A stretch of 64,000 bases of DNA from Granulosicoccus sp963833195 (lineage in GTDB: Bacteria; Pseudomonadota; Gammaproteobacteria; Granulosicoccales; Granulosicoccaceae), in contig CAWHXF010000027.1 in NCBI GenBank assembly GCA_963833195.1, positions 2,604,001 through 2,668,000 on the forward strand, in the 5' to 3' direction. Position 1 is the first letter of the stretch. Each line of letters opens with the position of its first letter. Shown piece after piece: positions 8,357 through 16,465 of the stretch. Made by a program: the position numbers and the translations under genes. The notes beneath the pieces were generated by a model that did no database searches, was not told the origin of the DNA, and saw nothing but the letters and a program-made list of their open reading frames with translations.

Positions 8357-8998
8357 CTACTTCTCCTGGAGCGCCTCGATCAGCTCGTCCTTGTCCATCG
8401 ACGAGCGCCCCTCGACGTCGGCATCCTGGGCCATGTCGTAGAGCTCCTCCTTCGTCTCCGACGCGAGCGCGGCCTCGCCGCCCTTCCCCCGTCCGTTCTC
8501 GTCGGTCGCGCCCTCGATCGCGTCCAGCAGCTCGTCCTTCGTCATCGACGAGCGACCTTCGATGTCGAGCTCGCGCGCACGCTCGTCGAGCATGTCCTTC
8601 GTCGGCCCTCCGTCCTTGATGGTGGCGATCTTCTCCTTCACGTCGTCGGGCTGATCGACGTACTGATCCTCGGAACCGCGCTTCTGCTCGGTGCTGCGCC
8701 GGTACTCGTCGTCGGTCAGCAGCATGCGCACGCGGCGCGGCAGGTAGCGCTCGCCGGATTCTCCACTCTCCTCGCCAGAGCGCGTGCCCCAGTCCTCTTC
8801 GGTCCACTCGTGCAGGTCGGTGTCCTCCTGGTCGGTGCCGTCATCCTCGTAGCCCCCGCCGCGACGCTTGTATTCCTGCACCGACATCTGCGCCTTGCGT
8901 GCGGACCACTGACCGGGGTCGCCGCCCTTGTCGCCTTCGGTGATCTCCCGCTTCACCTTCTCCCACAGGTCGGGGTCGCTCTTCGTCGCGCTCGCCAT
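8357..8998 (-). CDS. DUF5872 protein with two C-terminal Rho_N/SAP-like repeats
   Basis: 213 residues, highly charged and with no membrane segment. Residues 1-105 follow the DUF5872 pattern: SDPDLWEKVKREIT, GDPGQWSARKAQMSVQEYKR, LHEWTEEDWGT, and SGERYLPRRVRMLL. The C-terminal half has two similar helical units, KDMLDERARELDIEGRSSM (134-152) plus TKDELLDAI, and KEELYDMAQDADVEGRSSM (183-201) plus DKDELIEAL. These resemble Rho N-terminal or SAP helix-extended-loop-helix motifs, which bind nucleic acid. The ATG at 8998 is chosen because it begins the family match; the frame continues upstream into a different pseudogene. Function unknown; nucleic-acid binding is inference. Confidence 0.75.
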   Translation of the reverse strand: MASATKSDPDLWEKVKREITEGDKGGDPGQWSARKAQMSVQEYKRRGGGYEDDGTDQEDTDLHEWTEEDWGTRSGEESGESGERYLPRRVRMLLTDDEYRRSTEQKRGSEDQYVDQPDDVKEKIATIKDGGPTKDMLDERARELDIEGRSSMTKDELLDAIEGATDENGRGKGGEAALASETKEELYDMAQDADVEGRSSMDKDELIEALQEK

Positions 8999-9109
8999 CG
9001 GTCTCGCCTCACGGTCGTGGATGGCGAGATTCTGTCGAACGGAACCGGTGCCTCGGGCGAGCTGTAATCGCTGCGACCGCGATCGCAAACGGTGCAGCCC
9101 GGCGCTACC

Positions 9110-9292
9110 TGACCCGACGCCTGTCGGGATCGTAGACGAGAACGTCGGGATGTTGCCGGCCGCGTGCCAGGTACTTCCCGAGGTCAGCTCGTCGCGCTCG
9201 ATCGGCAGGCAATCGCTCGTGCCGCGCACGGCGGCGAGGTGGTACGGCACGCTGGTCCCGACCGCGCCGCCGCCGATGACGACGGTGCGCAC
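9110..9292 (-). pseudogene. 5' fragment of an FAD-dependent oxidoreductase (dimethylglycine dehydrogenase type)
   Basis: About 60 residues remain. They begin with a Rossmann dinucleotide motif, VVIGGGAVGTSVPYHLA, continue with an acidic strand end (IERDEL) and TSGSTWHAAGNIPTFS, the signature at the start of DMGDH/sarcosine-dehydrogenase-like proteins. Similarity then ends abruptly and the frame drifts into the region upstream of the DUF5872 gene. A whole enzyme of this family has 400 to 800 residues, so this is a relic. Confidence 0.7.
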
Positions 9293-9408
9293 GCGCTCGC
9301 GGAGCGGCTTCGTCGCACGTACATGTGCGCGCGACGAGGGCTTGCGCCGCGTTGCGCGAACGGACGACGCAAGCCATGCTGCTTCACCCCATCGGCCGCG
9401 TGGTAGCC

Positions 9409-10593
9409 ATGCCCGACGCGCTCTTTCACCCGCTCGAGCTCCCGTGCGGCACCGTGCTGAAGAACCGACTCGTGAAGTCGGCGATGTCCGACTCGCTCGG
9501 CGACGGACGGGGCGACCCCACCGGTGCGCAGGTCCGGCTCTACGAGCGCTGGGCCGAGGGCGGCGTCGCCGCCTCCATCGTCGGCGAGGTCCAGGGCGAT
9601 CCGCGGTTCGCCGAGAAGCCGGGCAACCTGGTGCTCGGACCCGACTCGGACGCGGTCCGGTTCGAAGCGCTTGCCGCGCGCGGCTCGGCGAACGGTACCG
9701 GGCTGTGGCTGCAGCTCGGTCACGCCGGCGCGATGACGCACCCGCCGATCGGCATGCCGAAGGGGCCGAGCGCGCTGTCGCTGCCCGGTCTGGAATGCGA
9801 AGCGCTGAGCCCCGACGAGGTGCGCGAGCTGCCGGCGGCGTTCGCCCGGACGGCGAGTCGCGCGCAGGCGCTCGGCTTCGGCGGCGTGCAGGTGCACGCC
9901 GCGCACGGCTTCCTGCTGAGCCAGTTCCTGTCGCCGCTCTTCAACCGACGGACCGACGCCTACGGGGGATCGCTCGCCGCGCGCATGCGGTTGCTGCTCG
10001 AGACGGTGGAAGCGGTACGCGGCGCCACGGGGTCCGGCTTCGTCGTCGCCGTGAAACTGAACGCGACCGACCAGCTCGAAGGCGGCTTCGAGGAGAGCGA
10101 GGCGCTCGAGACGATCGCCGCGCTGGATGCGACGGGTATCGATCTGATCGACATCAGCGGCGGCACCTACTTCCCCGGCGCCGCGTCGGCGTCCGACCGC
10201 GCGGGCTCGGGCCCCTACTTCGTCGACTTCGCCCGTCGCGCGCGACATCGCACGGACGTGCCTCTCATGGTCACCGGTGGGTTCAAGACGCGGCGGCACG
10301 CCGAGCGCGCGCTTGCCGACGGCGGCCCGGACCTGATCGGCCTCGCGCGCGCGCTCGCGCTGGAGCCGGCCCTGCCGAACGCGTGGCGGGCGGGTGCGCA
10401 GGACGGGCCCGACTTCCCACGCTTCGCCGATCCTCCGGAAGGCGCGGTGACGGCCTGGTACACGCAACGGCTCACGGCGCTCGGCGAGGATCGTGAAAGC
10501 GACGCGATCGTCGATGCACGGACGGCCCTGCACGAGTACGAGGCCCGCGACGCGGGCCGCGTCGCGCTCTGGAACGGGCGCCACGGCGCCTGA
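9409..10593 (+). CDS. NADH:flavin oxidoreductase, old yellow enzyme family
   Basis: 394 residues from ATG 9409; an in-frame ATG at 9376 would add 11 residues. TIM-barrel OYE motifs are visible: LKNRLVKSAMSD near the N-terminus, LWLQLGHAG, the GFGGVQVHAAHGFLLSQFLS segment, FNRRTDAYGGS, then DLIDISGG and LMVTGGF, and the FMN phosphate site DLIGLARAL. These enzymes bind FMN and reduce electron-poor alkenes or related substrates with NAD(P)H. The C-terminus is short and lacks the iron-sulfur and FAD domains of 2,4-dienoyl-CoA reductase, so it is a single-domain member. The gene looks intact and stands alone between a relic and a lipoprotein operon. Substrate unknown. Confidence 0.88.
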   Translation: MPDALFHPLELPCGTVLKNRLVKSAMSDSLGDGRGDPTGAQVRLYERWAEGGVAASIVGEVQGDPRFAEKPGNLVLGPDSDAVRFEALAARGSANGTGLWLQLGHAGAMTHPPIGMPKGPSALSLPGLECEALSPDEVRELPAAFARTASRAQALGFGGVQVHAAHGFLLSQFLSPLFNRRTDAYGGSLAARMRLLLETVEAVRGATGSGFVVAVKLNATDQLEGGFEESEALETIAALDATGIDLIDISGGTYFPGAASASDRAGSGPYFVDFARRARHRTDVPLMVTGGFKTRRHAERALADGGPDLIGLARALALEPALPNAWRAGAQDGPDFPRFADPPEGAVTAWYTQRLTALGEDRESDAIVDARTALHEYEARDAGRVALWNGRHGA

Positions 10594-10740
10594 GGCGGTA
10601 TCGCATGCTGGCTCACGCGGTCCGCGCATGCCGGAACGGCGGGGTGTTCAGCCCGTGGTAGCGTGCTGCCGCTAGCTTCCTCACGCATCGCTGCAGGGTC
10701 CTTCGTGCTCGCCTTCACTTCTCCCGCGCAGGACCGGCTC

Positions 10741-12453
10741 GTGCCGCTTCGCCGGTCCGTCCCCGCCGTGCTGCTGGCGGCCCTGCTCGCCGCCTGCAGC
10801 TCCGGCGGCGGCGGTCGCGACGATCCGTCCCCCACCGGCGAGACGCCGATCGAGCAGGGCGTGGGCATGGGCTCCGACCGGGCCATCGACTTCCCCGAGC
10901 GCCCGCTGGACGAGCGTGCCGCCGCGCGCCTGCTGTCGCGCGCCAGCTTCGGCGCCAGCGACGCAGCCATCGCCGAGGCCGTCGCGCTCGGCACCGAGGA
11001 GGCCTGGGTGGACGCGCAGATGGCCCTGCCCGTCTCTCTGACGCTGCCCTGGACCGAGGCGAACAGCAACGGCAGCCACCCCGCGGCGCGCCATCACGCG
11101 TGGTGGATCGCGGCCATCGAGGGCGAGGACCAGCTGCGCCAGCGCGTGGCCTTCGCGCTGTCCGAGATCTTCGTGGTCTCGGATCTGGACTACACGCTGT
11201 CGAACTCGCAGTACGGCATGGCCGACTACCGGGACCTGCTGGCCCGTCACGCCTTCGGCAACTACCGCGAGCTGCTCGAGGCCGTCACGCTGCACCCGGT
11301 CATGGGCATCTGGCTGTCCATGGTGCGCAACGAGAAGGCCGACCCCGTGCGTCGAGTGCGCCCGGACGAGAACTACGCGCGCGAGGTGCTGCAGCTCTTC
11401 TCCATCGGCCTGCACGAGCTCGACGACGCGGGCAACCCGGTGCCCGCGGGCGCCCCCGCCCCGGCGTACACGCAGGAGACGGTCGAGAGCTTCGCGCGCG
11501 CGTTCACGGGCTGGAACTTCGCGGGCACCGACCAGTGGTACTCGATCGACATGACCCCCTTCGACAAGATCACGCCGATGGTGCCCGTCGAGGCCTACCA
11601 CGACACCGGCGCGAAGCTGCTGCTCGGCGGCGAGAGCCTGCCGGCCGGGCAGGACGCCCGGGCGGACCTGGAGGCGGCGCTCGACAATATAGCGAACCAT
11701 CCGAACGTCGGCCCGTTCATCGCGCGCAGGCTCATCGAGCGACTCGTGACGAGCAACCCGTCGGCCGACTACGTGCGCCGCGTTGCCGCGGTATTCGCCG
11801 ACGACGGCACCGGCGAGCGGGGCGATCTCGGCGCCACCGTGCGCGCCATCCTCGCGGACGACGAGGCGTGGGGAGAACGGAACGCCAACCCCGACTTCGG
11901 CAAGCTGAAGGAGCCCGTGTTCCGGTTGACGAACCTCATGCGCGCGCTGGACGCGCGGCCCGGCGAGGGCGCGAACGGCACGTACCACGGCGCCACGCGC
12001 ACGGCCGACCGCGTGGACGAGGTGTACGGGCAGTCCATCCTCACGTCGCCGTCGGTGTTCAACTTCTTCCAGCCGGACTTCGCGCTCAGCGGGCGCCCGA
12101 TCGGCGCGAACGGGCTCACCCTCGTTGCGCCCGAGCGCCAGATACTCACCGAGGCCGCGGTGGCGAGCGCGAACAACGATCTCTTCCTCATGATCGACGA
12201 CCACCATTCGCGCAGCGGGGACGATGGCGGGAACACGGCCGTACTCGACACCGAGAGGCCGCTGAGCCTGTTGGACCGGAGCCCCGAGGCGCTCGTCGAC
12301 TGGCTCGAAGGCGTGCTGATGGGCGGGTCGATGAGCGCCGCCATGCGCGACGTCCTGCTCGAATCGCTCGCCGCTCCCGACACCGATCCGCTCGCGCGGC
12401 TCGAGGACGCCCTGTACCTCGTCGCGGGCTCGCCCGAGTACCTGGTCCAATGA
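10741..12453 (+). CDS. DUF1800 family lipoprotein
   Basis: 570 residues from a GTG at 10741. I chose this start because it gives a clean lipoprotein signal (VPLRRSVPAVLLAALLAAC followed by a serine/glycine-rich stretch); the frame is open further upstream. DUF1800 features follow: RLLSRASFGASDAAI near the start of the domain, QLRQRVAFALSEIFVVS, NYARELQL-type text (NYAREVLQLFSIGLHELD), FARAFTGWNF, and RLIERLVTSNPS, ending with PSVFNFFQPDF. DUF1800 genes almost always precede a DUF1501 gene, as here, with a 4-bp ATGA overlap. The pair is thought to act outside the cytoplasm; the biochemical role is not established. Confidence 0.85.
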   Translation: MPLRRSVPAVLLAALLAACSSGGGGRDDPSPTGETPIEQGVGMGSDRAIDFPERPLDERAAARLLSRASFGASDAAIAEAVALGTEEAWVDAQMALPVSLTLPWTEANSNGSHPAARHHAWWIAAIEGEDQLRQRVAFALSEIFVVSDLDYTLSNSQYGMADYRDLLARHAFGNYRELLEAVTLHPVMGIWLSMVRNEKADPVRRVRPDENYAREVLQLFSIGLHELDDAGNPVPAGAPAPAYTQETVESFARAFTGWNFAGTDQWYSIDMTPFDKITPMVPVEAYHDTGAKLLLGGESLPAGQDARADLEAALDNIANHPNVGPFIARRLIERLVTSNPSADYVRRVAAVFADDGTGERGDLGATVRAILADDEAWGERNANPDFGKLKEPVFRLTNLMRALDARPGEGANGTYHGATRTADRVDEVYGQSILTSPSVFNFFQPDFALSGRPIGANGLTLVAPERQILTEAAVASANNDLFLMIDDHHSRSGDDGGNTAVLDTERPLSLLDRSPEALVDWLEGVLMGGSMSAAMRDVLLESLAAPDTDPLARLEDALYLVAGSPEYLVQ

Positions 12454-13886
12454 CGCTCTCCCGACGTGCCATGATCGCCCGGGCGCTGGCCGCGCCCCTG
12501 CTCCTGCCGACCGTGCGGCGCGGCGGCGTGGCCATGACCTCGTTGTCGGCGGGCGTGGCCGCGGCCATGGGCGACGCCCGTGCCGCCGAGGGCTGTGGCG
12601 ACGGTCCGCGCTCGCTCGTGTGCCTCTTTCTGGCGGGCGGTGCCGACACCTTCAACATGTACGTGCCGAACGACGCGCGCTACGCCGAGTACCGCGCCAC
12701 GCGTGCGGACATGGCGACGCCGGAGAGCGACCTGGTGGACGCGGGCACCGCGAGCGACGGCGGCGGGTACGCCTTCCATCGCCAGCTTCCCACGCTCGCG
12801 CGGCTGCACGCCGAAGGGCGACTCGCGACGGTGGCGAACGTCGGTCCACTCGTGCGTCCCACCACGCCCGAGGACTACCGGGCCGGCCGCGCCCTGCCCG
12901 AAAGCCTCTTCGCGCACAACACGCAGCAGAAGCTCTGGCAGACGGCGGCGGCCAGCGTGAGCGACTCCAGCGGGTTCGGCTGGGGCGGCGCGCTGGCGGA
13001 GCGACTGGTCGCCTGCAACGGCGGCACCATCGCGGGCAGCTTCTCGCTCGCGGGCGCCAACGCGTGGCAGTCCGCGCGCGACGCCGCCTTCACGACGCTG
13101 AATCCGAACATCGACATCGCGCGGCTGTACGGGCTCGACCCGTCGACCGCCACCTGGATACCCGAAGGGCGACGCTCGCGCACGGCGGAGCTCATGCAGC
13201 GCCTGCTGCTGGACGCCGAGGGATCGGACTCGATCATGGCGCGCGAGGCCGCCGGCGCCATGCGGACCTCGCTCGCGTCCACCGACGCGCTCGATGCCGC
13301 GCTGGAGGCGGTGCCGCTGGACGAATGGCGCCCGGACCCGAACAACAAGCTCGAGGTGCAGCTGCACATGGTCGCGCGACTGGTGCGCGCGCGCGAGGCG
13401 CTGGGCCATTCGCGCCAGCTCTTCTTCGTGCAGATGGGCGGCTGGGACACGCACTCGAACCAGAACGAGCGCCAGCCCCTGCTGTTCGAGGAGCTCGAGC
13501 GCGCGCTGGCCCCGTTCCAGGCGTCGCTGGACGCGGGGCAGCTGGCCGCGTCCGTCACGACCTTCACCGCGTCGGACTTCGGCCGCACGCTCACGGGCAA
13601 CGGCAACGGGACCGACCACGGCTGGGGCGGCCACGCGTTCGCGTTCGGCGGCGACGTCGCGGGCGGGCTCGCGGGCACGTTCCCGAGCTACGCCTCGCGC
13701 GCGAACCCGGACGACGCGGGGGACGGCGGCGAATTCGCGGGACGGCTCATCCCGACCACCTCGGTGGGCCAGTACGGCGCGACGCTCGCGCGCTGGATGG
13801 GGGTGGCGGACGCGGAGCTCGACGCGGTGTTCCCGGATCTCGCGAGCTTCGGGGTGCGAGACCTGGCACTGTTCCGCGACGCCTGA
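12450..13886 (+). CDS. DUF1501 family protein with Tat-like signal
   Basis: 478 residues. The ATG at 12450 overlaps the DUF1800 stop (ATGA), so the two are co-translated. The N-terminus LSRRAMIARALAAPLLLP is a twin-arginine-like signal, common in this family. The body matches DUF1501: LVCLFLAGGADTFNMYVP (about 56-73), ESLFAHNTQQKLWQTA, QLFFVQMGGWDTHSNQ, FTASDFGRTLTGNGNGTDHG and the C-terminal GVRDLALF. The family has an alkaline-phosphatase-like or sulfatase-like fold; the D/H-rich motifs (GGWDTH, GTDHGWGGH) would be metal ligands. Exported folded through Tat is the likely route. Substrate unknown. Confidence 0.86.
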   Translation: MTLSRRAMIARALAAPLLLPTVRRGGVAMTSLSAGVAAAMGDARAAEGCGDGPRSLVCLFLAGGADTFNMYVPNDARYAEYRATRADMATPESDLVDAGTASDGGGYAFHRQLPTLARLHAEGRLATVANVGPLVRPTTPEDYRAGRALPESLFAHNTQQKLWQTAAASVSDSSGFGWGGALAERLVACNGGTIAGSFSLAGANAWQSARDAAFTTLNPNIDIARLYGLDPSTATWIPEGRRSRTAELMQRLLLDAEGSDSIMAREAAGAMRTSLASTDALDAALEAVPLDEWRPDPNNKLEVQLHMVARLVRAREALGHSRQLFFVQMGGWDTHSNQNERQPLLFEELERALAPFQASLDAGQLAASVTTFTASDFGRTLTGNGNGTDHGWGGHAFAFGGDVAGGLAGTFPSYASRANPDDAGDGGEFAGRLIPTTSVGQYGATLARWMGVADAELDAVFPDLASFGVRDLALFRDA

Positions 13887-13901
13887 GAGCGGACACCGGC
13901 T

Positions 13902-14532
13902 TCAGCGCAGGTCGCGATAGGTCACACCGGCGTTCCAGCCGCCGATGACGGTGCGACCGTCCTCGAGGACGACGTCGATGCCGACGACGAAGGAATCGGC
14001 ATCGGCTCGCTCGAACGTCATCGTGCCGCCGATCGCCACGCTCTCCTCGACCTCGTCCACATCGCCGTTGCCGTCGGCATCGAGGCCCAGCGTGACGGGT
14101 CCGCAGTGATGATCCGCGGCGGCCTGTCCGACCCGGTAGGTCACGAAGTCGAAGGAGTCGGCCGGCGAGTAGCAATCGGCCTGCAGAGTCACCGTGTCGT
14201 CGACGGCGCGCCACGCGCTGTAGAAGTAGTTGCCCACGTTGATCGGAATGAACGTCATGCGACCGTCGGTCAGGATGACATCGACGCGCTGGAAGCCGTC
14301 ATCGTCGCCCTCCAGCTCGACGTAGGCCGCGTCGAACGCCCTGAAGTCTCCGTCGATGGACACGCCGCCGAGTTCGCTGCCGGAGGCCGCGGTCGCTCCG
14401 CCGGGGTCGTCCGACGCGGGGGGGCAGACCACTTGGCACATCGCCCGCCGAGCCCCCTCCGCCCCCGGAGCCGCACGCGGTGAGGATGACGCCGGCGAAC
14501 GCGGCGAACGGGTGCGGAAGGCGTGGGGGCAT
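13902..14532 (-). pseudogene. Putative lipoprotein gene, frameshifted at a C7 run
   Basis: The ATG at 14532 starts a lipoprotein signal, PHPFAAFAGVILTACGSGG, then glycine-rich text and GDVPSGLPP. At the run of seven C on this strand (14424-14418) the sensible reading moves to another frame: with one C fewer, the protein continues ASDDPGGATAASGSELGG, then a beta-rich domain with GYF-type aromatic strands (INVGNYFYSAWRAVDD), LGLDADGNGDVDEVEE and TVIGGWNAGVTYRDLR to the stop at 13902. The total would be about 209 residues. I do not recognise the domain. The break may be sequencing error, mutation or phase variation at the homopolymer. It is convergent with the DUF1800/DUF1501 operon. Confidence 0.6.
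14418..14424. repeat. Seven-base G/C homopolymer at the lipoprotein frameshift
   Basis: Seven consecutive G on the plus strand (C on the coding strand) sit exactly where the two halves of the lipoprotein reading frame must be joined. A six-base run restores one continuous frame. Confidence 0.75.
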
Positions 14533-14655
14533 CTTCGGTCGGGCTCTGCGGACGGGCAGGCGGCCACGCTACCTGAAACGGGCGGACCGAACGTCCCCTC
14601 GAGAGCCCGCGCGGACGCGCGAGCCCGCGTGGTGCGCATCGGGCATGATCCTCCC

Positions 14656-15759
14656 ATGCGCCGCACCTTCCTCCTGCTCTTCGTCGCGCTCGCGCTCGCC
14701 GTCGGCGCGATCTTCCTGTTCTCGCGCCTGGCCGTCGCCGACCCGGTGGCCGTCGACACCGTGGCGGCCGAGCGCGGGACGCTCGCGTCCACGCTCGAGC
14801 TGACGGGCTCGGTCATCAACGATCGCACCGTCACGATCACGGCGCTGCTGGACGGCGAGATCGTCGACATCGGCGCGCGCGAGGGCGATGTGGTGGCGGC
14901 GGGCGGTGGGCTGGCCACCCTGGACAACCGCTTCGCCGCGACCGAGCTCGACAAGGCGCGCGCCGAGCTCGCGCTCGCGCGCCAGGCCCTCTCGAGCGCG
15001 CGGCGCGAGCACGAGCGCGCCGCGACCCTGTCATCGCGCGCCGAGCTGTCGGGCCGCGCCATGGACGACAGCCTGGACGCGCTCGAGCGCGCGCGCATCG
15101 AGCTGCGCGTGGCCGAGGCGGCCGTACGGCTCGTCGAGCTCGAGGTCGAGAACGCGACCATCGTGGCGCCCTTCGACGCGACCGTCACCGATCGCGGCGC
15201 CGAGGTCGGCCAATGGGTCGAGGCCGGCACGAAGCTCTTCACGCTGGTGGCCACGGACGGCGACGTCATCGAGGCGCGCGTGGACGCCGCCGACACGGCC
15301 GTCGTCGCGCTCGACCAGGCCGTGACGCTCTCGAGCGACGGCTGGCCGGGCCGAACGTGGACGAGCGCGGTGTCGTGGATCTCCCCGGACGTGACCGGCG
15401 GCGACGGCGACGGCGCGGCCAACCGCTTCGCGGTGCGCATGCCGCCGGGCGACGCCGCTCCGCCCCTGAAGCTCGGCGAGCGTGTGGACGTCTCGCTCGA
15501 GACCGAGCGGCGCGAGGACGTGCTCGTGCTCCCCCTCGAGGCGCTCGACGAGTACGAGCCCGGCCGCTACCGCGTGCTGGTGGACGCATCGGGCGTCGCG
15601 CGCGTGCGCGAGATCGGTACCGGGCTCGTCACGATCGACTCGGCCGAGATCGTCGATGGCCTGGAAGCGGGCGAGCGCGTGGTGACGCCCGCCGATGTCG
15701 TCGAGCCGGGCGCGCTCATCACCGTGCGCGAGCCGCCCGCGAGCGCGCTGGCCGCGTGA
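14656..15759 (+). CDS. Membrane fusion protein of a MacA-type export system
   Basis: 367 residues. A membrane anchor (FLLLFVALALAVGAIFLFS, 5-23) is followed by a lipoyl-like half motif (LDGEIVDIGAREGDVVAAGG), a helical hairpin rich in E/A/R (about 95-150), the returning half (ATIVAPFDATVTDRGAEVGQWV) and a beta-barrel with the C-terminal membrane-proximal domain (LEAGERVVTP). This is the HlyD/MacA order. It would bridge the inner-membrane permease and an outer-membrane channel in the periplasm. The downstream ATPase and permease complete the inner-membrane part; no TolC-like gene is nearby. The ATG at 14656 is chosen because it begins the anchor; earlier in-frame sequence overlaps the lipoprotein gene. 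Confidence 0.87.
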   Translation: MRRTFLLLFVALALAVGAIFLFSRLAVADPVAVDTVAAERGTLASTLELTGSVINDRTVTITALLDGEIVDIGAREGDVVAAGGGLATLDNRFAATELDKARAELALARQALSSARREHERAATLSSRAELSGRAMDDSLDALERARIELRVAEAAVRLVELEVENATIVAPFDATVTDRGAEVGQWVEAGTKLFTLVATDGDVIEARVDAADTAVVALDQAVTLSSDGWPGRTWTSAVSWISPDVTGGDGDGAANRFAVRMPPGDAAPPLKLGERVDVSLETERREDVLVLPLEALDEYEPGRYRVLVDASGVARVREIGTGLVTIDSAEIVDGLEAGERVVTPADVVEPGALITVREPPASALAA

Positions 15760-15775
15760 TCGGGCGCGAGGGAAC

Positions 15776-16465
15776 GTGATCGAGCTCGCCGGCGTCGGCA
15801 AGCGCTACGACAATGCAGCCTTGTCCCTGACGGTGCTGCGCGACGTGACGCTCTCCATCGCGCGCGGCGAGTTCGTGGCCATCATGGGCCCGTCGGGTTC
15901 GGGCAAGAGCACGCTGCTGAACGTCATCGGCTGCCTGGACGGCTTCGACTCGGGCAGCTACCACTTCGCGGGCGACGACGTCGGCTCGCTCGGCACCGAC
16001 GCCCTCGCCGCCCTGCGCGCGCGTCGGCTCGGCTTCGTGTTCCAGAGCTTCAACCTCATCGCGCAGCTCGACGCGCTCGGCAACGTCGCGCTGCCGCTGG
16101 TGTACGCGCGCGGCAGGGCGCGCGACGCCCGGCTCGCGCGCGCACGCGCAGGGCTGACGGAGGTGGGGCTCGCCGAGCGCATGCACCACCGCCCCACGGA
16201 GCTCTCGGGCGGCCAGCGCCAGCGCGTGGCGATCGCTCGGGCGCTCGTGAACGACCCGGACGTGATCATCGCCGACGAGCCGACCGGCAACCTCGACAGC
16301 GCCACGGGCGAGGAGATCATGGCGATGTTCGCGCGTCTGCACGCGCAGGGTCGCACCGTGGTGATGGTCACGCACGAAGCGGAGGTCGCCGCGCACGCCG
16401 CGCGCCGGATCACCCTGCGCGACGGCCGAATCGTCGAGGACGTCCCGACCCCCCTGCCCGCATGA
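15776..16465 (+). CDS. ABC transporter ATPase, MacB/LolD type
   Basis: 229 residues from GTG 15776, preceded by a gcgaggga ribosome-binding sequence and starting 16 bp after the fusion protein gene. Walker A GPSGSGKS (about 42-49), Q-loop FVFQSFNLI, signature LSGGQRQRVAIARAL, Walker B DVIIADEPTGNLD and switch histidine in MVTHE are all intact. The PTGNLDS text is typical of the MacB/LolD/FtsE branch that powers mechanotransmission permeases. Its stop overlaps the permease ATG (ATGA). It would drive export of a macrolide-like compound, a lipid or a peptide; the substrate cannot be read from sequence. Confidence 0.93.
   Translation: MIELAGVGKRYDNAALSLTVLRDVTLSIARGEFVAIMGPSGSGKSTLLNVIGCLDGFDSGSYHFAGDDVGSLGTDALAALRARRLGFVFQSFNLIAQLDALGNVALPLVYARGRARDARLARARAGLTEVGLAERMHHRPTELSGGQRQRVAIARALVNDPDVIIADEPTGNLDSATGEEIMAMFARLHAQGRTVVMVTHEAEVAAHAARRITLRDGRIVEDVPTPLPA

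Noticed and set aside
14356..14655. An N-terminal extension of the membrane fusion protein
   Set aside because: It overlaps the opposite-strand lipoprotein gene and lacks a signal; the anchor begins at ATG 14656.
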